From assembly GCF_001570565.1 (NCBI RefSeq), contig NZ_BBXE01000028.1, positions 116,248 through 180,247 on the forward strand: 64,000 nucleotides of DNA, in the 5' to 3' direction. Position 1 is the first letter of the stretch; each line of letters begins with the position of its first letter. The position numbers and the translations under genes were made by a program. Below, in pieces: positions 25,438 to 34,483 of the stretch. The DNA is from Herbidospora yilanensis. Lineage in GTDB: Bacteria; Actinomycetota; Actinomycetes; Streptosporangiales; Streptosporangiaceae. Below the pieces are notes generated by a model that searched no databases, was not told where the DNA came from, and was given only the letters and a program-made list of their open reading frames with translations.

Positions 25438-26787
25438 TCACGCACGGCCAAGACGGCGAAGGAGCAATACGGAAGGAACCGGACGAGCGCCCATTTTCCG
25501 GACGGAGACCGCGACCTCTCGGTCGGAGGACACCACCGCGATGGCGCGGCCCGGGGGCTCGATCTGGACCATCTGCCGGATGAGGTCGTCGGCTATCTGA
25601 CCGGGCGCGCTGAACGCCACCCGCACCCCCCGTGGCGCCGACACCTGGACGGGCCCGTCGAGCTCGGCGCCGTCGAACACGCACGTGATCTCCACCCGGA
25701 CCTGGACGGCCAGCCCGCCGAGCCCGGTCAGCAGGCGCTGCCGCTGGTCGGCGAGGGTGAGCGTGCCGTAACCGGACTTTGTCACGTTGTAGCCGTCGAT
25801 GATCAGGTGGAGGTTCGGTATGGCGAGGAGCTGGTCGAGCAACTGCGGGTCGTCGTCGGCCAGCGCGCGGGCCGGCACGTCGCGCACCGACGGGGCGGTG
25901 CCGCTGACGGCGGTCACGTAGTCGGCCGGCCGGCTGATCGTGGTCGGCAGGGCCAGTTCCTTGCGCAGGCCCTTGGCGGCGTCTTCGAGGGCGTCCATGA
26001 GCACCCGGATGCGGGCGTCCTCGACCGAGCGGCCCTCGCGGGCGGCGCGGCGGCTGGCCTCCAGGTGCCGCTCGGCCTCGGCCAGGCGCTCCTTCAGGCG
26101 GCGCACCTCGGTCTCGGCGGCGGCCCCGGCCCCGGCGACCCGGGCGCGGGCGTCGGCGGTGGCCGCTTCGAGCTCGCCGGCCCGCTGCTCGGCGGCCTTG
26201 GCCCGCTCGCGGGCGTCGTGAAGCTTGCGGCGCAGGTCGGTGTTCTCGGCGCGGGCGGCCCTGAGCTGCTCGCGGACCCGGTCGATCTCCTCCTTGGCGG
26301 CGGTGCGCTGCTGGGCGAGCTGCTCCTTGAGCCGCCCCTCGGCCTGCTCACGCTGGGTGTCGAGGGCGGCGGCCTGATCGAGGTCTTCGCGCGCCAGTTC
26401 GACCATCCCGGCCCAGCCGGGCGGCCGGGTCAGATAGGCTGCCGCCGCGACCAGCACGGGCTCGGCGGCGGGCGGAATCGTCTCCTCGGCGAGCGAGGCG
26501 ACGAGCTCGGGCCAGGCCTGGGTGAGCGACTCGGCGACCAGTTCCCGGAACTTCTTGTCGTTCTCGAGCTGGGCCGCTATCGGCGCCGACCCCAGACGGG
26601 CCCGCTTGCGCGGCTCGAACCTGGCGACGGCGCGCAGGGGCGCGGGCACGCCCGCGGCGGGCATCGTCCCCAGCACCTGCGCCGCCAGTTCGACGACGTG
26701 TGTTCGCACCTGCTCGGGCAGGGGACGAGACAGGCCCTCTCCGGCTGAACTCATCCCTGCTGCTCTCTTCCTGTCCTGGTCGTTCAT
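25438..26787 (-). CDS. NYN (PIN-like) domain protein with coiled coil
   Basis: 449 residues. The N-terminal 130 residues are helical; 140-270 is a long charged coiled coil (RREQAEGRLKEQLAQ-type, many Glu/Arg/Ala). The C-terminal 170 residues form a NYN/YacP-like ribonuclease domain: LHLIIDGYNVTKSGY, CVFDGAE and VVSSDREVAV supply the acidic residues. Members act on RNA. An ATG at 26754 is an alternative start; neither has an excellent ribosome binding site. Monocistronic, divergent from the WXG-like gene. Confidence 0.85.
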   Translation of the reverse strand: MNDQDRKRAAGMSSAGEGLSRPLPEQVRTHVVELAAQVLGTMPAAGVPAPLRAVARFEPRKRARLGSAPIAAQLENDKKFRELVAESLTQAWPELVASLAEETIPPAAEPVLVAAAAYLTRPPGWAGMVELAREDLDQAAALDTQREQAEGRLKEQLAQQRTAAKEEIDRVREQLRAARAENTDLRRKLHDARERAKAAEQRAGELEAATADARARVAGAGAAAETEVRRLKERLAEAERHLEASRRAAREGRSVEDARIRVLMDALEDAAKGLRKELALPTTISRPADYVTAVSGTAPSVRDVPARALADDDPQLLDQLLAIPNLHLIIDGYNVTKSGYGTLTLADQRQRLLTGLGGLAVQVRVEITCVFDGAELDGPVQVSAPRGVRVAFSAPGQIADDLIRQMVQIEPPGRAIAVVSSDREVAVSVRKMGARPVPSVLLLRRLGRA

Positions 26788-26914
26788 TCAAGGGTACGGC
26801 TCTGCGAGTCCACTACATCACGTTCAGCGACGTGAACGGGGAGCAAGTAGGACACGAACCACTTGTCTCATAAATCGCTCACGTTACGTCAAGATCTGCT
26901 CACCTGATGTCACA

Positions 26915-27133
26915 ATGACGGACGTGACGATTGCGAGTGACCATCTGCGCCGGCTCGCGGCCGAGATGGAAGAGGTGCTCGACCCGGTCTGGGCGCTGCG
27001 GACCTTCCCCAAGTGGACCGGCCCGGCGGCCCGGCGCTTCGACGGCGAGCTCCACCGCCACCGCGCCCTCCTGGCCGCCCTGACGGCCGAGGCCACGCTG
27101 CTGGCCGCCCACCGGGAAAAAGAACTCGCCTGA
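26915..27133 (+). CDS. Small WXG-like helical protein
   Basis: 72 residues, two predicted helices separated by a WTG turn (Trp34-Thr-Gly36): RRLAAEMEEVLDPVW, then AARRFDGELHRHRALLAAL. That hairpin resembles WXG100/ESX-type proteins but is shorter than the usual 100 residues. No type VII secretion genes are near. The reading frame continues upstream to 26522 only as antisense of the NYN gene, so the ATG at 26915 is chosen. A GNAT gene follows 28 bases later and may be co-transcribed. Function unknown. Confidence 0.65.
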   Translation: MTDVTIASDHLRRLAAEMEEVLDPVWALRTFPKWTGPAARRFDGELHRHRALLAALTAEATLLAAHREKELA

Positions 27134-27161
27134 GCCGTTTGTCCAGGTCTAGTCTGCGCGG

Positions 27162-27713
27162 ATGCTCCGACCCACACTGCCGATCGAGACCTCCCGCCTG
27201 GTCATGCGGCTGTTCACCCCCGACGACCTGACCGACCTCCACTCCTTCTATTCGCGCCCCGACGTCGCCCGGTTCCTCTACTGGGAGCCGCGTGACCTCG
27301 CGCAGGTGCGCACCGTGCTGGCCGACAAGGCGGCCACCGCCGAGCTCACCGACGAGGGACAGGTGCTGTGCCTGGCGGTCACCCTCCGCGAGACCGGGGA
27401 ACTGATCGGCGAGACCCTGCTGTTCTGGCGCAGCCGCGAACACCGCCAGGGCGAGATCGGCTACGTCTTCCACCCCGACCACCACGGCAGGGGCTACGCC
27501 ACCGAGGCGACCAGGGAGATGCTCCGCCTGGGGTTCGAGGGCCTCGGCCTGCACCGCGTCGTCGCCCGCTGCGACGGCCGCAACACCGCCTCCACCAAGG
27601 TGATGGAGCGGCTCGGCATGCGCAGAGAGGCCCACCTGGTGGAGAACGAGATGGTCAAGGGCGAGTGGACCGACGAGATCGTCTACGCGATGCTGCGGCG
27701 CGAATGGCACTGA
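27162..27713 (+). CDS. GNAT-family N-acetyltransferase (RimJ/RimL-like)
   Basis: 183 residues. The opening ETSRLVMRLFTPDDLTDL is typical of RimJ/RimL-type acetyltransferases; the acetyl-CoA pyrophosphate loop is HHGRGYATEA and the later NTASTKVMERLGMRREAH is the usual motif B region. Acetylates an amino group on a protein or small molecule; the substrate cannot be read from sequence. It stands between the WXG-like gene and the DEDDh nuclease gene with 27-28 base gaps. Confidence 0.9.
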   Translation: MLRPTLPIETSRLVMRLFTPDDLTDLHSFYSRPDVARFLYWEPRDLAQVRTVLADKAATAELTDEGQVLCLAVTLRETGELIGETLLFWRSREHRQGEIGYVFHPDHHGRGYATEATREMLRLGFEGLGLHRVVARCDGRNTASTKVMERLGMRREAHLVENEMVKGEWTDEIVYAMLRREWH

Positions 27714-27740
27714 CACGCTGAACTGTCGGTCGGGGTCTCT

Positions 27741-29471
27741 ATGGTCGTCAGCGTGGAACAGGGCACGCTGGACGATCTCGGAACCCCTCTCGCCGACGTC
27801 ACGTTCGTGGTGTTCGACCTGGAGACGACCGGCACCTCCCCTGCCGAGTGCGCGATCACCGAGATCGGCGCGGTCAAAGTGCGCGGCGGCGAGGTGCTGG
27901 GCGAGTTCGCCACGCTGGTCGACCCGGGCGGCCCGATCCCGCCGTTCGTCTCGGTGCTGACCGGCATCACCGACGCCATGGTGGTGGCCGCGCCGAAGAT
28001 GACCGAGGTGCTGCCGAGTTTCCTCGAGTTCGCCAAGGGCGCCGCCCTGGTGGCCCACAACGCCCCCTTCGACATGGGGTTCATCAAGGCCGAGTGCGCC
28101 CGCCAGGGCTACCCGCCGCCGGTCAACGCGGTCGTCGACACCGCCGACCTGGCCCGGCGGGTGCTCACCCGCGACGAGACCCCCAACTGCAAGCTGGCCA
28201 CGCTGGCCCGCCACTTCCGCAGCGCCACCGAGCCCTGCCACCGCGCCCTGGCCGACGCCCGCGCCACGGTCGACGTGCTCCACGGCCTGATCGGCCGGGT
28301 CGGCAACCTGGGCGTCCACTCGCTGGAGGAGCTCAGGGGCTTCGTCCGCATGCCCACCCCCGAACAGCGCGGCAAGCGCCACCTGGCCGACGGCGTGCCC
28401 GACAAGCCGGGGGTGTACGTCTTCGAAGACGCCCGCGGCGAGGCGCTCTACGTCGGCAAGAGCTCCAACCTGCGCACCCGCGTGCGCAACTACTTCACCG
28501 CGAGCGAGACCCGGCCGAGGGTCCGCGAGATGATCGGCATCGCCGAGCGGGTCCGCCACATCGTGTGCGCGACCCCGCTGGAGGCCGAGGTCCGCGAGTT
28601 ACGCATGATCGGCGAGACCAAGCCCCGCTACAACCGGCGGTCCCGGTTCCCCGAGCGCGTGGTCTGGCTGAAGCTGACCGACGAGCCGTTCCCCCGCCTG
28701 AGCATCGTGCGCGACCTGAAAGACGACGGCGGCACCTACCTGGGCCCGTTCGGCAGCAGCCGCACCGCCGACGACGCCCGCACCGCCATCCACGAGGCCC
28801 TCCCGCTGCGCCAGTGCACCGAACGCCTGTCGCTCACGGTCCGGCGCAGCGCGTGCGCGCTGGCCGAGCTCGGCCGGTGCGGCGCGCCCTGCGAGGGCCG
28901 CGAGAGCCCCGGCGACTACGCCCGCCACGTCGCGGCGGCCCGCCACGCCATGCTGCTCGACGGGGGCTCGGTCTTCTCCGCCGTCGAGGCCCGAATGGAC
29001 CGTCTGTCGGCCGAGCAGCGCTACGAGGAGGCCGCGGTCGACCGCGACCGGCTGGCCGCCTACGTCCGCGCCGCCGCCCGCATGCAGCGGCTCACCGGCC
29101 TGACCGCCATCACCCAGATGGTCGCCGCCGGCCCCGGCGGAGACGGCGCCTGGGACATCCACGTCATCCGCCACGGCCGGCTGACCGCCGCCGGGGTGAT
29201 GCCGCGCGGCGCCCACCCGGTCCCCTACGTCGAGGCGCTGGTCGCGACCGCCGAGACCGTGCACCCGGGCCCCGGCCCGATCCCGGCCGCCAGCGCCGAG
29301 GAGACCGAGACGATCCTGCGCTGGCTCGAGTCGCCGGGGGTGCGCCTGGTGCGCGTCGAGGGCGGCTGGAGCCTGCCCGCACAGGGGGCCGGCCGGCTCA
29401 AGCAGCGCATCGACCGGGCGTACGACCAGGGAGGTTCCCGGTCAGCGAGGGAGGGCAGACCGCTGCGATAG
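27741..29471 (+). CDS. DEDDh exonuclease / GIY-YIG (UvrC N-terminal-like) fusion nuclease
   Basis: 576 residues. Residues 15-180 are a DnaQ-type 3'-5' exonuclease: FDLETTG (ExoI), HNAPFDMGF (ExoII) and HRALADA (ExoIII, DEDDh type). A GIY-YIG module follows around 215-300 (KPGVYVFEDARGEALYVGKSSNLRTRV), as in UvrC, then a Cys-containing segment CALAELGRCGAPC and a UVR-like helical region. The RNase-H-like C-terminal half of UvrC is absent. This fusion is a known actinobacterial family assumed to act in DNA repair. A GTG at 27753 is an alternative start. Confidence 0.9.
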   Translation: MVVSVEQGTLDDLGTPLADVTFVVFDLETTGTSPAECAITEIGAVKVRGGEVLGEFATLVDPGGPIPPFVSVLTGITDAMVVAAPKMTEVLPSFLEFAKGAALVAHNAPFDMGFIKAECARQGYPPPVNAVVDTADLARRVLTRDETPNCKLATLARHFRSATEPCHRALADARATVDVLHGLIGRVGNLGVHSLEELRGFVRMPTPEQRGKRHLADGVPDKPGVYVFEDARGEALYVGKSSNLRTRVRNYFTASETRPRVREMIGIAERVRHIVCATPLEAEVRELRMIGETKPRYNRRSRFPERVVWLKLTDEPFPRLSIVRDLKDDGGTYLGPFGSSRTADDARTAIHEALPLRQCTERLSLTVRRSACALAELGRCGAPCEGRESPGDYARHVAAARHAMLLDGGSVFSAVEARMDRLSAEQRYEEAAVDRDRLAAYVRAAARMQRLTGLTAITQMVAAGPGGDGAWDIHVIRHGRLTAAGVMPRGAHPVPYVEALVATAETVHPGPGPIPAASAEETETILRWLESPGVRLVRVEGGWSLPAQGAGRLKQRIDRAYDQGGSRSAREGRPLR

Positions 29472-29498
29472 GTTGGGGCCCTCGGAAAGGAGCACGTT

Positions 29499-29786
29499 TT
29501 GGTCACCGCGATCGTGCACATCAAGGCCGACGTCAGCCGGATCCCCGAGGTCGCCCAGGCGATCGCCGGGCTGGCCGGCGTCAGCGAGGTCTACTCGATC
29601 ACCGGCGAGTTCGACCTGATGGCCATGGTCCGGGTCGCGCGCTACGAGGAGATCGCCGAGGTCGTGCCGGGGCGCCTCAACAAGGTCGAGGGCGTCCTGG
29701 CGACCGACACCCACATCGCCTTCCGCACCTACAGCCGCCACGACCTGGAGGCCGCCTTTTCCATCGGCCTGCCCGACGCCGACTAG
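29499..29786 (+). CDS. Stand-alone Lrp/AsnC effector-binding (RAM) domain protein
   Basis: 95 residues from a TTG with AAAGGAG upstream. It comprises only the RAM ligand-binding domain of Lrp/AsnC regulators (VTAIVHIKADVSRIPEVAQAIAGLAGV, then GEFDLMAMVRV), with no helix-turn-helix. Such proteins assemble as octamers and probably sense amino acids or modulate true Lrp proteins. It lies 27 bases after the nuclease gene. Confidence 0.88.
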   Translation: MVTAIVHIKADVSRIPEVAQAIAGLAGVSEVYSITGEFDLMAMVRVARYEEIAEVVPGRLNKVEGVLATDTHIAFRTYSRHDLEAAFSIGLPDAD

Positions 29787-29825
29787 ATTCCTGCCCATCC
29801 CCCCGTGTCGAACCCCGGAGGGATC

Positions 29826-30572
29826 ATGGACTTCACCGGCAGGACCGTCGTCGTCACCGGAGCCGGATCGGGCATCGGGCGGGCGGCCACCCGGCTGTTC
29901 GCCCGGGCGGGCGCGCTCGTCCTGGGCGTCGGACGCCGCCGCGAGGCCCTCGCCGAGACGGCGGGCCGCGACGACGCGATCAGCGTCCACGTCGCCGACC
30001 TGCGCGACCCGAGAGCGACCGAGGAGGTCGTCGAGGCGGCCGTGGCCCGCTGGGGGCGGCTCGACGTCCTGGTGAACAACGCCGGGGCCGCGCAGATCAT
30101 GCCACTGGCCGAGACGACCGCCGACGCGATCGCCGGGCTGTTCGCCCTCAACGTCACGGCGCCGAGCCTGCTGGCCCGGCACGCGCTGCCGCACCTGCGC
30201 GCCTCCACGGGGTGCGTCGTCAACGTCTCCAGCACCTACGGCCACCGCCCCCTGCCCGGGGGCGCCCACTACGCCGCGTCGAAGGCCGCCGTCGAGCAGC
30301 TCACCCGGAGCTGGGCGCTGGAACTGGCCGCCGACGGCGTCCGCGTCAACGCCGTCGCGCCCGGCCCCACCGAGAGCGAGGCGCTCACCGCCGCCGGGCT
30401 GCCCGCCGCGACCGTCGAGCGGATCAAGTCCGACGAGGCCGACCGCGTCCCGCTCGGCCGCCGCGGCGACCCCGACGAGGTGGCGGCCTGGATCGTCCGG
30501 CTCGCCGACCCGTCGGCGACCTGGCTGACCGGCCAGGTCCTCACCGTCGACGGAGGCCTGGAGCTGGTCTGA
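29826..30572 (+). CDS. Short-chain dehydrogenase/reductase
   Basis: 248 residues of the classical SDR family: cofactor loop TGAGSGIGR, NNAG, active-site Ser in VNVSSTYGH, YAASK (Tyr and Lys), and a PGPTESE segment. An Arg at the end of strand 2 (GVGRRREA) suggests NADP(H) preference (inference). The ATG at 29826 has GGAGGG immediately upstream; a GTG seven codons earlier is less likely. The substrate is unknown. Confidence 0.9.
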   Translation: MDFTGRTVVVTGAGSGIGRAATRLFARAGALVLGVGRRREALAETAGRDDAISVHVADLRDPRATEEVVEAAVARWGRLDVLVNNAGAAQIMPLAETTADAIAGLFALNVTAPSLLARHALPHLRASTGCVVNVSSTYGHRPLPGGAHYAASKAAVEQLTRSWALELAADGVRVNAVAPGPTESEALTAAGLPAATVERIKSDEADRVPLGRRGDPDEVAAWIVRLADPSATWLTGQVLTVDGGLELV

Positions 30573-30626
30573 GCGCCTGGGCGGCCGTCGCGCGCCCGCC
30601 GAGGGCGATCTGACCGGTCTCGGCGC

Positions 30627-30650
30627 GGCCGGGGAGAACACGCCCCGGTC
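30627..30650. terminator. Possible bidirectional hairpin
   Basis: GGCCGGGG / CCCCGGTC with an eight-base loop and one G-U pair, between the convergent SDR and histidine-kinase-like genes. No T-run. Confidence 0.4.
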
Positions 30651-30676
30651 GGTCTCTCGGCGCCACCGCCCGGCCG

Positions 30677-31369
30677 CTAGCCGGTCCGTTGCCCGCTCAG
30701 GGCCCGGGTCCGGCCGCCGGTCAGCAGGCGCACCCGGATCTCGAAGCCGCCCGCCACCGGCCCGGCGGTCACCGAGCCGCCGAACAGGGCGGCGCGTTCC
30801 CAGATGCCCAGCAGGCGGTCGCGGGGGCCGCCGTCGTCCTGGACGCCCACCTCGATCAGGCCGCTCTGCCAGCGCAGGGTCACCTGCGCCCGCCGCGCGC
30901 GGCCGTGCTCCAGGGCGCCGAGCAGCGCCTCCTCCACGATGCGGTAGGCCGACAGCTCCAGCACGGGACCGGGACGCCGCCGGCCCTCCTCGGCGAAGCC
31001 GACCGCCAGCCCGGCCGACCGGAACCGGTCGAACAGGGCGGGCAACGCGGCCAGGGTGGGCTGGGGGCCGGTGGTCGTCGTGCCGCCCGACCGCAGCAGG
31101 CCCGCCACGCGCTGCAGGTCGGTGAGGGCCTGGCGGCCGGCCTCCTCGGCATCGCGCAGCGTCTGCCGGGCGCGTTCTGGGTCGCGGTCCATGATGACCC
31201 GGCCCGCGCCCACCCCCAGGGTGAGCACGCTCAGGTCATGGGCCACCACGTCGTGGAGCTCCTCGGCGATCCTGAGCCGTTCCCTGGTCACGGCGTCGGC
31301 GGTGTCCGGCGACCGGCGTCGGATCACGCGGGCCGTCACTTGGGCCAGGCGGGTGATGAGGCGCGTCAT
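30677..31369 (-). CDS. Cytoplasmic histidine-kinase-like protein with degenerate ATPase domain
   Basis: 230 residues, no membrane helix and no sensor domain. The HisKA_3 dimerisation helix is intact (RLRIAEELHDVVAHDLSVL, phospho-acceptor His in ELHD). The HATPase part is worn: where NarL-family kinases have an EALTN-type N-box it reads EEALLGALEHGRA, without the Asn, and the G2 glycines (GHGLxGMRER) read DRLLGIWERAA. ATP binding is therefore doubtful. No response regulator is adjacent. It is encoded after trpD on the minus strand (71-base gap). Confidence 0.8.
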   Translation of the reverse strand: MTRLITRLAQVTARVIRRRSPDTADAVTRERLRIAEELHDVVAHDLSVLTLGVGAGRVIMDRDPERARQTLRDAEEAGRQALTDLQRVAGLLRSGGTTTTGPQPTLAALPALFDRFRSAGLAVGFAEEGRRRPGPVLELSAYRIVEEALLGALEHGRARRAQVTLRWQSGLIEVGVQDDGGPRDRLLGIWERAALFGGSVTAGPVAGGFEIRVRLLTGGRTRALSGQRTG

Positions 31370-31440
31370 GCCGGAAACATAAGCCGCCGCCCGGCCCGTG
31401 GGCGTCCTCCCAGGAGGTGAACGCGGATCAGCCCAGAGGG

Positions 31441-32487
31441 TTACCCGCGCAGCCCCTGCGAGACCTCGATCCAGCGGTCGAGCAGCGTCGCGGCGGCGCC
31501 CGAGTCGACCACCTGGCCGACCGTGGCGTAGGCGGCGGCGATGCGCGCGGCCAGGTCGTCGGCGGTCGGGCCCTCGTGGGCCACCAGCGCCGCGGCGGCG
31601 TTCAGCAGCACCGCGTCGCGGATCGGGCCGGTCTTGCCGCGGACCAGATCCTGCACGGCGCCCGCGTTGAACTCGACGTCGCCGCCCTTCAGGTCGCCCG
31701 GCTGGGACCGCGCGATGCCGATGCCGGCCGGGTCGAACGTGGTCTTGACGGCCTCGCCGTCGCGGACGACGTACACGACCGAAGGAGCGGCGGTGGACAA
31801 CTCGTCGAGGCCGTCGTCGCCCCGGAAGACCAGGGCCGACACCCCGCGCTCGGCGAACACCCCCGCCACGACCGGCAGCATCCGCTGGTCGAACACGCCG
31901 ATGGCCTGCGCCGACGGGCGGGCCGGGTTGGTCAGCGGGCCGAGGAAGTTGAACACCGTCGGCACGCCGATCTCCTTGCGGGTCGGCCCGGCGAACCGCA
32001 TCGACGGGTGGTAGACCGGCGCGAAGCAGAACGCGATGCCGGCCTCCTCGGCCACCCGGGCGGTCGCCGCGGGCGGCAGGTCGATCACGACGCCGAGGTG
32101 TTCGAGCACGTCGGCGGCGCCGCACTTGGACGAGGCGGCCCGGTTGCCGTGCTTGACGACCCGGGCGCCCGCCGCGGCCACCACGATGGCGGCCATCGTC
32201 GAGACGTTCACCGTGTGGGCCCGGTCGCCGCCGGTGCCGACGACGTCGACCGCGGGGCCCTCGATCGCGAGCGGGGTGGCGATGGACAACATGTGACCGG
32301 CCAGGCCGGACACCTCGGCGACGGTCTCCCCCTTGGCCCGCAGCGCGACGACGAACGCCGCGATCTGGGACGGGGTGGCCGCGCCCGACATGATCTCGCC
32401 CATCGCCCACGAGGTCTCGTCGGCGGTCAGGTGCTCACCCGCGAGCAGCGCGTTGAGCAGCGAGGGCCAGGTGGTACGGGCGTCCAT
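31441..32487 (-). CDS. trpD: Anthranilate phosphoribosyltransferase
   Basis: 348 residues, normal length. Transfers phosphoribosyl from PRPP to anthranilate, second step of tryptophan synthesis. Seen: [14 protein letters not shown] (PRPP-binding loop), [21 protein letters not shown], and [13 protein letters not shown]. No other trp genes lie in the window, so the pathway genes are scattered. It sits between a receiver-only protein gene (upstream, 23-base gap) and the histidine-kinase-like gene. Confidence 0.96.
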   Translation of the reverse strand: MDARTTWPSLLNALLAGEHLTADETSWAMGEIMSGAATPSQIAAFVVALRAKGETVAEVSGLAGHMLSIATPLAIEGPAVDVVGTGGDRAHTVNVSTMAAIVVAAAGARVVKHGNRAASSKCGAADVLEHLGVVIDLPPAATARVAEEAGIAFCFAPVYHPSMRFAGPTRKEIGVPTVFNFLGPLTNPARPSAQAIGVFDQRMLPVVAGVFAERGVSALVFRGDDGLDELSTAAPSVVYVVRDGEAVKTTFDPAGIGIARSQPGDLKGGDVEFNAGAVQDLVRGKTGPIRDAVLLNAAAALVAHEGPTADDLAARIAAAYATVGQVVDSGAAATLLDRWIEVSQGLRG

Positions 32488-32510
32488 GGCGGTCCTTCGG
32501 ATCGTGGATG

Positions 32511-32900
32511 TCAGGAGACGGCGGGCAGCCGCCCGCGCATCAGCCCGGCGATCGTCTCGGCGACGACCATCGGGTCGAGCGGCTGGGAGATCACGGCGTC
32601 GGCACGCGACCAGTTGGCCAGCCAGCGGTCGTCGCGGCGGGCGATGATCAGGCAGATGGGCGGGCAGTCGTGCACCTCGTCCTTGGCCTGCTTGGCGATG
32701 CCCATGCCTCCGGCCGGCGCGGCCTCGGAGTCGAGGATCGCGATGTCGATCTCACCCGAGTCGAGCTTGCGGACCACGGCGGCCTGGGTCGCGCACTCGA
32801 CGATCTCCACCAGCGGCAGGTCGGCGGCGGGACGGCGGCCGAGGGCCAGCCGCACCTTCTCACGGGTGGCCGCGTCGTCGCTGTAGACGAGAACCTTCAT
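32511..32900 (-). CDS. Receiver-domain-only response-regulator-like protein
   Basis: 129 residues comprising a single CheY-like receiver: [11 protein letters not shown] (acidic pocket), phospho-acceptor Asp57 in [11 protein letters not shown], and a C-terminal strand/helix. The normally invariant Lys before Pro is Gln (ISQPLDP), and the Ser/Thr switch position reads LIIAR, so phosphorylation signalling may be altered. No output domain. It is divergent from ctaE, and conserved at this place next to the respiratory genes in many actinobacteria (recollection). An open frame extends further 5' but only antisense to ctaE. Confidence 0.82.
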   Translation of the reverse strand: MKVLVYSDDAATREKVRLALGRRPAADLPLVEIVECATQAAVVRKLDSGEIDIAILDSEAAPAGGMGIAKQAKDEVHDCPPICLIIARRDDRWLANWSRADAVISQPLDPMVVAETIAGLMRGRLPAVS

Positions 32901-33026
32901 GTCGCTTACTCCAGTCACCGGGTAGGGTCCACCAGGGATGCTATCGGCCCGTGGCGGCCCTCGACATCCCGGCTCGCACCCCCTATCGGGGGGCCGTGCG
33001 GCGACCCGGCCCCACGAGCCGCAATA

Positions 33027-33647
33027 ATGACGGGCGTGGCGACAGCATCCGCAATTACTACGACGACGACAGCCCACTCGTCGCGCCGGCCCAACCTGGT
33101 CAGCGTAGGGACGATCATCTGGCTGTCCTCTGAGCTCATGTTCTTCGCGGCGCTGTTCGCGATGTACTTCACCATCCGCTCGGTGAGCGTGGGCCAGGAC
33201 CCGGCAAGCTGGCCCGGCGCCCACCTGAACGTCCCGTTCGCGACGGTCAACACGATCATCCTGGTGCTGTCCTCGGTGACATGCCAGTTCGGCGTGTGGG
33301 CCGCGGAGAAGGGCCAGGTCAAGAAGCTCCGGTTCTGGTACTTCATCAGTTTCCTCATGGGCGCGGTCTTCGTCGCCGGGCAGCTGATCGAGTACGCCGA
33401 ACTGGTCAAGGAGGGCACGACCCTCTCCTCCGACGCCTACGGCTCGGTGTTCTACCTGACCACGGGCTTCCACGGCCTGCACGTGACGGGTGGTCTGATC
33501 GCGTTCCTGTTCCTCCTGGGACGCACGTACGCCGCGAAGCGCTTCACGCATGAGCAGGCCACCAGCGCGATCGTCGTGTCCTACTACTGGCACTTCGTCG
33601 ACGTCGTCTGGATCGGCCTTTTCGCGACCATCTACATCATCAAATGA
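33027..33647 (+). CDS. ctaE: Cytochrome c oxidase subunit III
   Basis: 206 residues with five membrane helices, standard for the short actinobacterial subunit III. Features: [15 protein letters not shown] in helix 1, [14 protein letters not shown], and [15 protein letters not shown] at the end. Part of the aa3 oxidase. First gene of the ctaE-qcrCAB operon; its stop overlaps the qcrC start. The start could also be the GTG at 33036; the region upstream (32901-33026) is the divergent promoter. Confidence 0.95.
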   Translation: MTGVATASAITTTTTAHSSRRPNLVSVGTIIWLSSELMFFAALFAMYFTIRSVSVGQDPASWPGAHLNVPFATVNTIILVLSSVTCQFGVWAAEKGQVKKLRFWYFISFLMGAVFVAGQLIEYAELVKEGTTLSSDAYGSVFYLTTGFHGLHVTGGLIAFLFLLGRTYAAKRFTHEQATSAIVVSYYWHFVDVVWIGLFATIYIIK

Positions 33648-34483
33648 TCGGAACGGGGATTTCGGTGAACTCCATCACCGCGCGACGGCGGCGGCATCCC
33701 CTCGCGCGCCTCGCGGTCGTGGCGCTCGCGCTGGGCCTGCTGGGCGGCGGATACGCCGCCGCGGCGCCCAGTGACAGCACCGCCGACGCGGCGGTCGCGT
33801 CGGGCAAGGCCGACGACGTGGCCGAGGGCAAGAGCCTGTTCGTGGCCCACTGCGCGAGCTGCCACGGCATGAACGCCGAGGGCACCTCCATGGCCCCGCC
33901 GCTGGTGGGCGTGGGCGCCGCCTCGGTCGACTTCCAGGTCAGCTCGGGCCGCATGCCGGCCGCCGACCCGGCCGCCCAGGCGCCCCGCAAGCCCCTCGCC
34001 GAATGGGTCACTCCCGAGGCGATCAACCAGCTCGCGGCCTACGTCCAGAGCCTCGGCGGCGGCCCCACGCGGCCGACCGCCGACATGGTCGACCCCTCCA
34101 AGGGCGACCCGGCCAAGGGCGGCGAGTTGTTCCGCGCCAACTGCATCCAGTGCCACAACTTCGTCGGCGCCGGCGGCGGGCTCACCTACGGCAAGTACGC
34201 CCCGAACCTGAACCCGGCGACGCCGGAGCAGATCTACGAGGCGATGATCACGGGTCCGCAGGCCATGCCGGTCTTCAACGACTCGATCATCACGCCCGAG
34301 CAGAAGCGCGACATGATCGCCTACATCACCCAGGTGCGCGGTCAGGTCGACCCGGGCGGGTTCGGTCTCGGTCGCATCGGCCCGGTCAGCGAAGGCCTCG
34401 TCGCCTGGATCGCCGGGATCAGCTTCATGTCCCTCGCCGCCATCTGGATCACCGCCAAGAAGCGTAAGAGAACATCAAAATGA
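33644..34483 (+). CDS. qcrC: Di-haem cytochrome c subunit of the bcc complex
   Basis: 279 residues with an N-terminal signal-anchor (about 21-40), two c-type haem sites CASCH (Cys70, Cys73, His74) and CIQCH (Cys167, Cys170, His171), and a C-terminal membrane helix (about 250-270). This di-haem QcrC replaces soluble cytochrome c in actinobacteria, passing electrons from the bcc complex to the aa3 oxidase. ATG at 33644 overlaps the ctaE stop (ATGA); a GTG at 33665 is an alternative. It overlaps qcrA by four bases. Confidence 0.96.
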   Translation: MIGTGISVNSITARRRRHPLARLAVVALALGLLGGGYAAAAPSDSTADAAVASGKADDVAEGKSLFVAHCASCHGMNAEGTSMAPPLVGVGAASVDFQVSSGRMPAADPAAQAPRKPLAEWVTPEAINQLAAYVQSLGGGPTRPTADMVDPSKGDPAKGGELFRANCIQCHNFVGAGGGLTYGKYAPNLNPATPEQIYEAMITGPQAMPVFNDSIITPEQKRDMIAYITQVRGQVDPGGFGLGRIGPVSEGLVAWIAGISFMSLAAIWITAKKRKRTSK

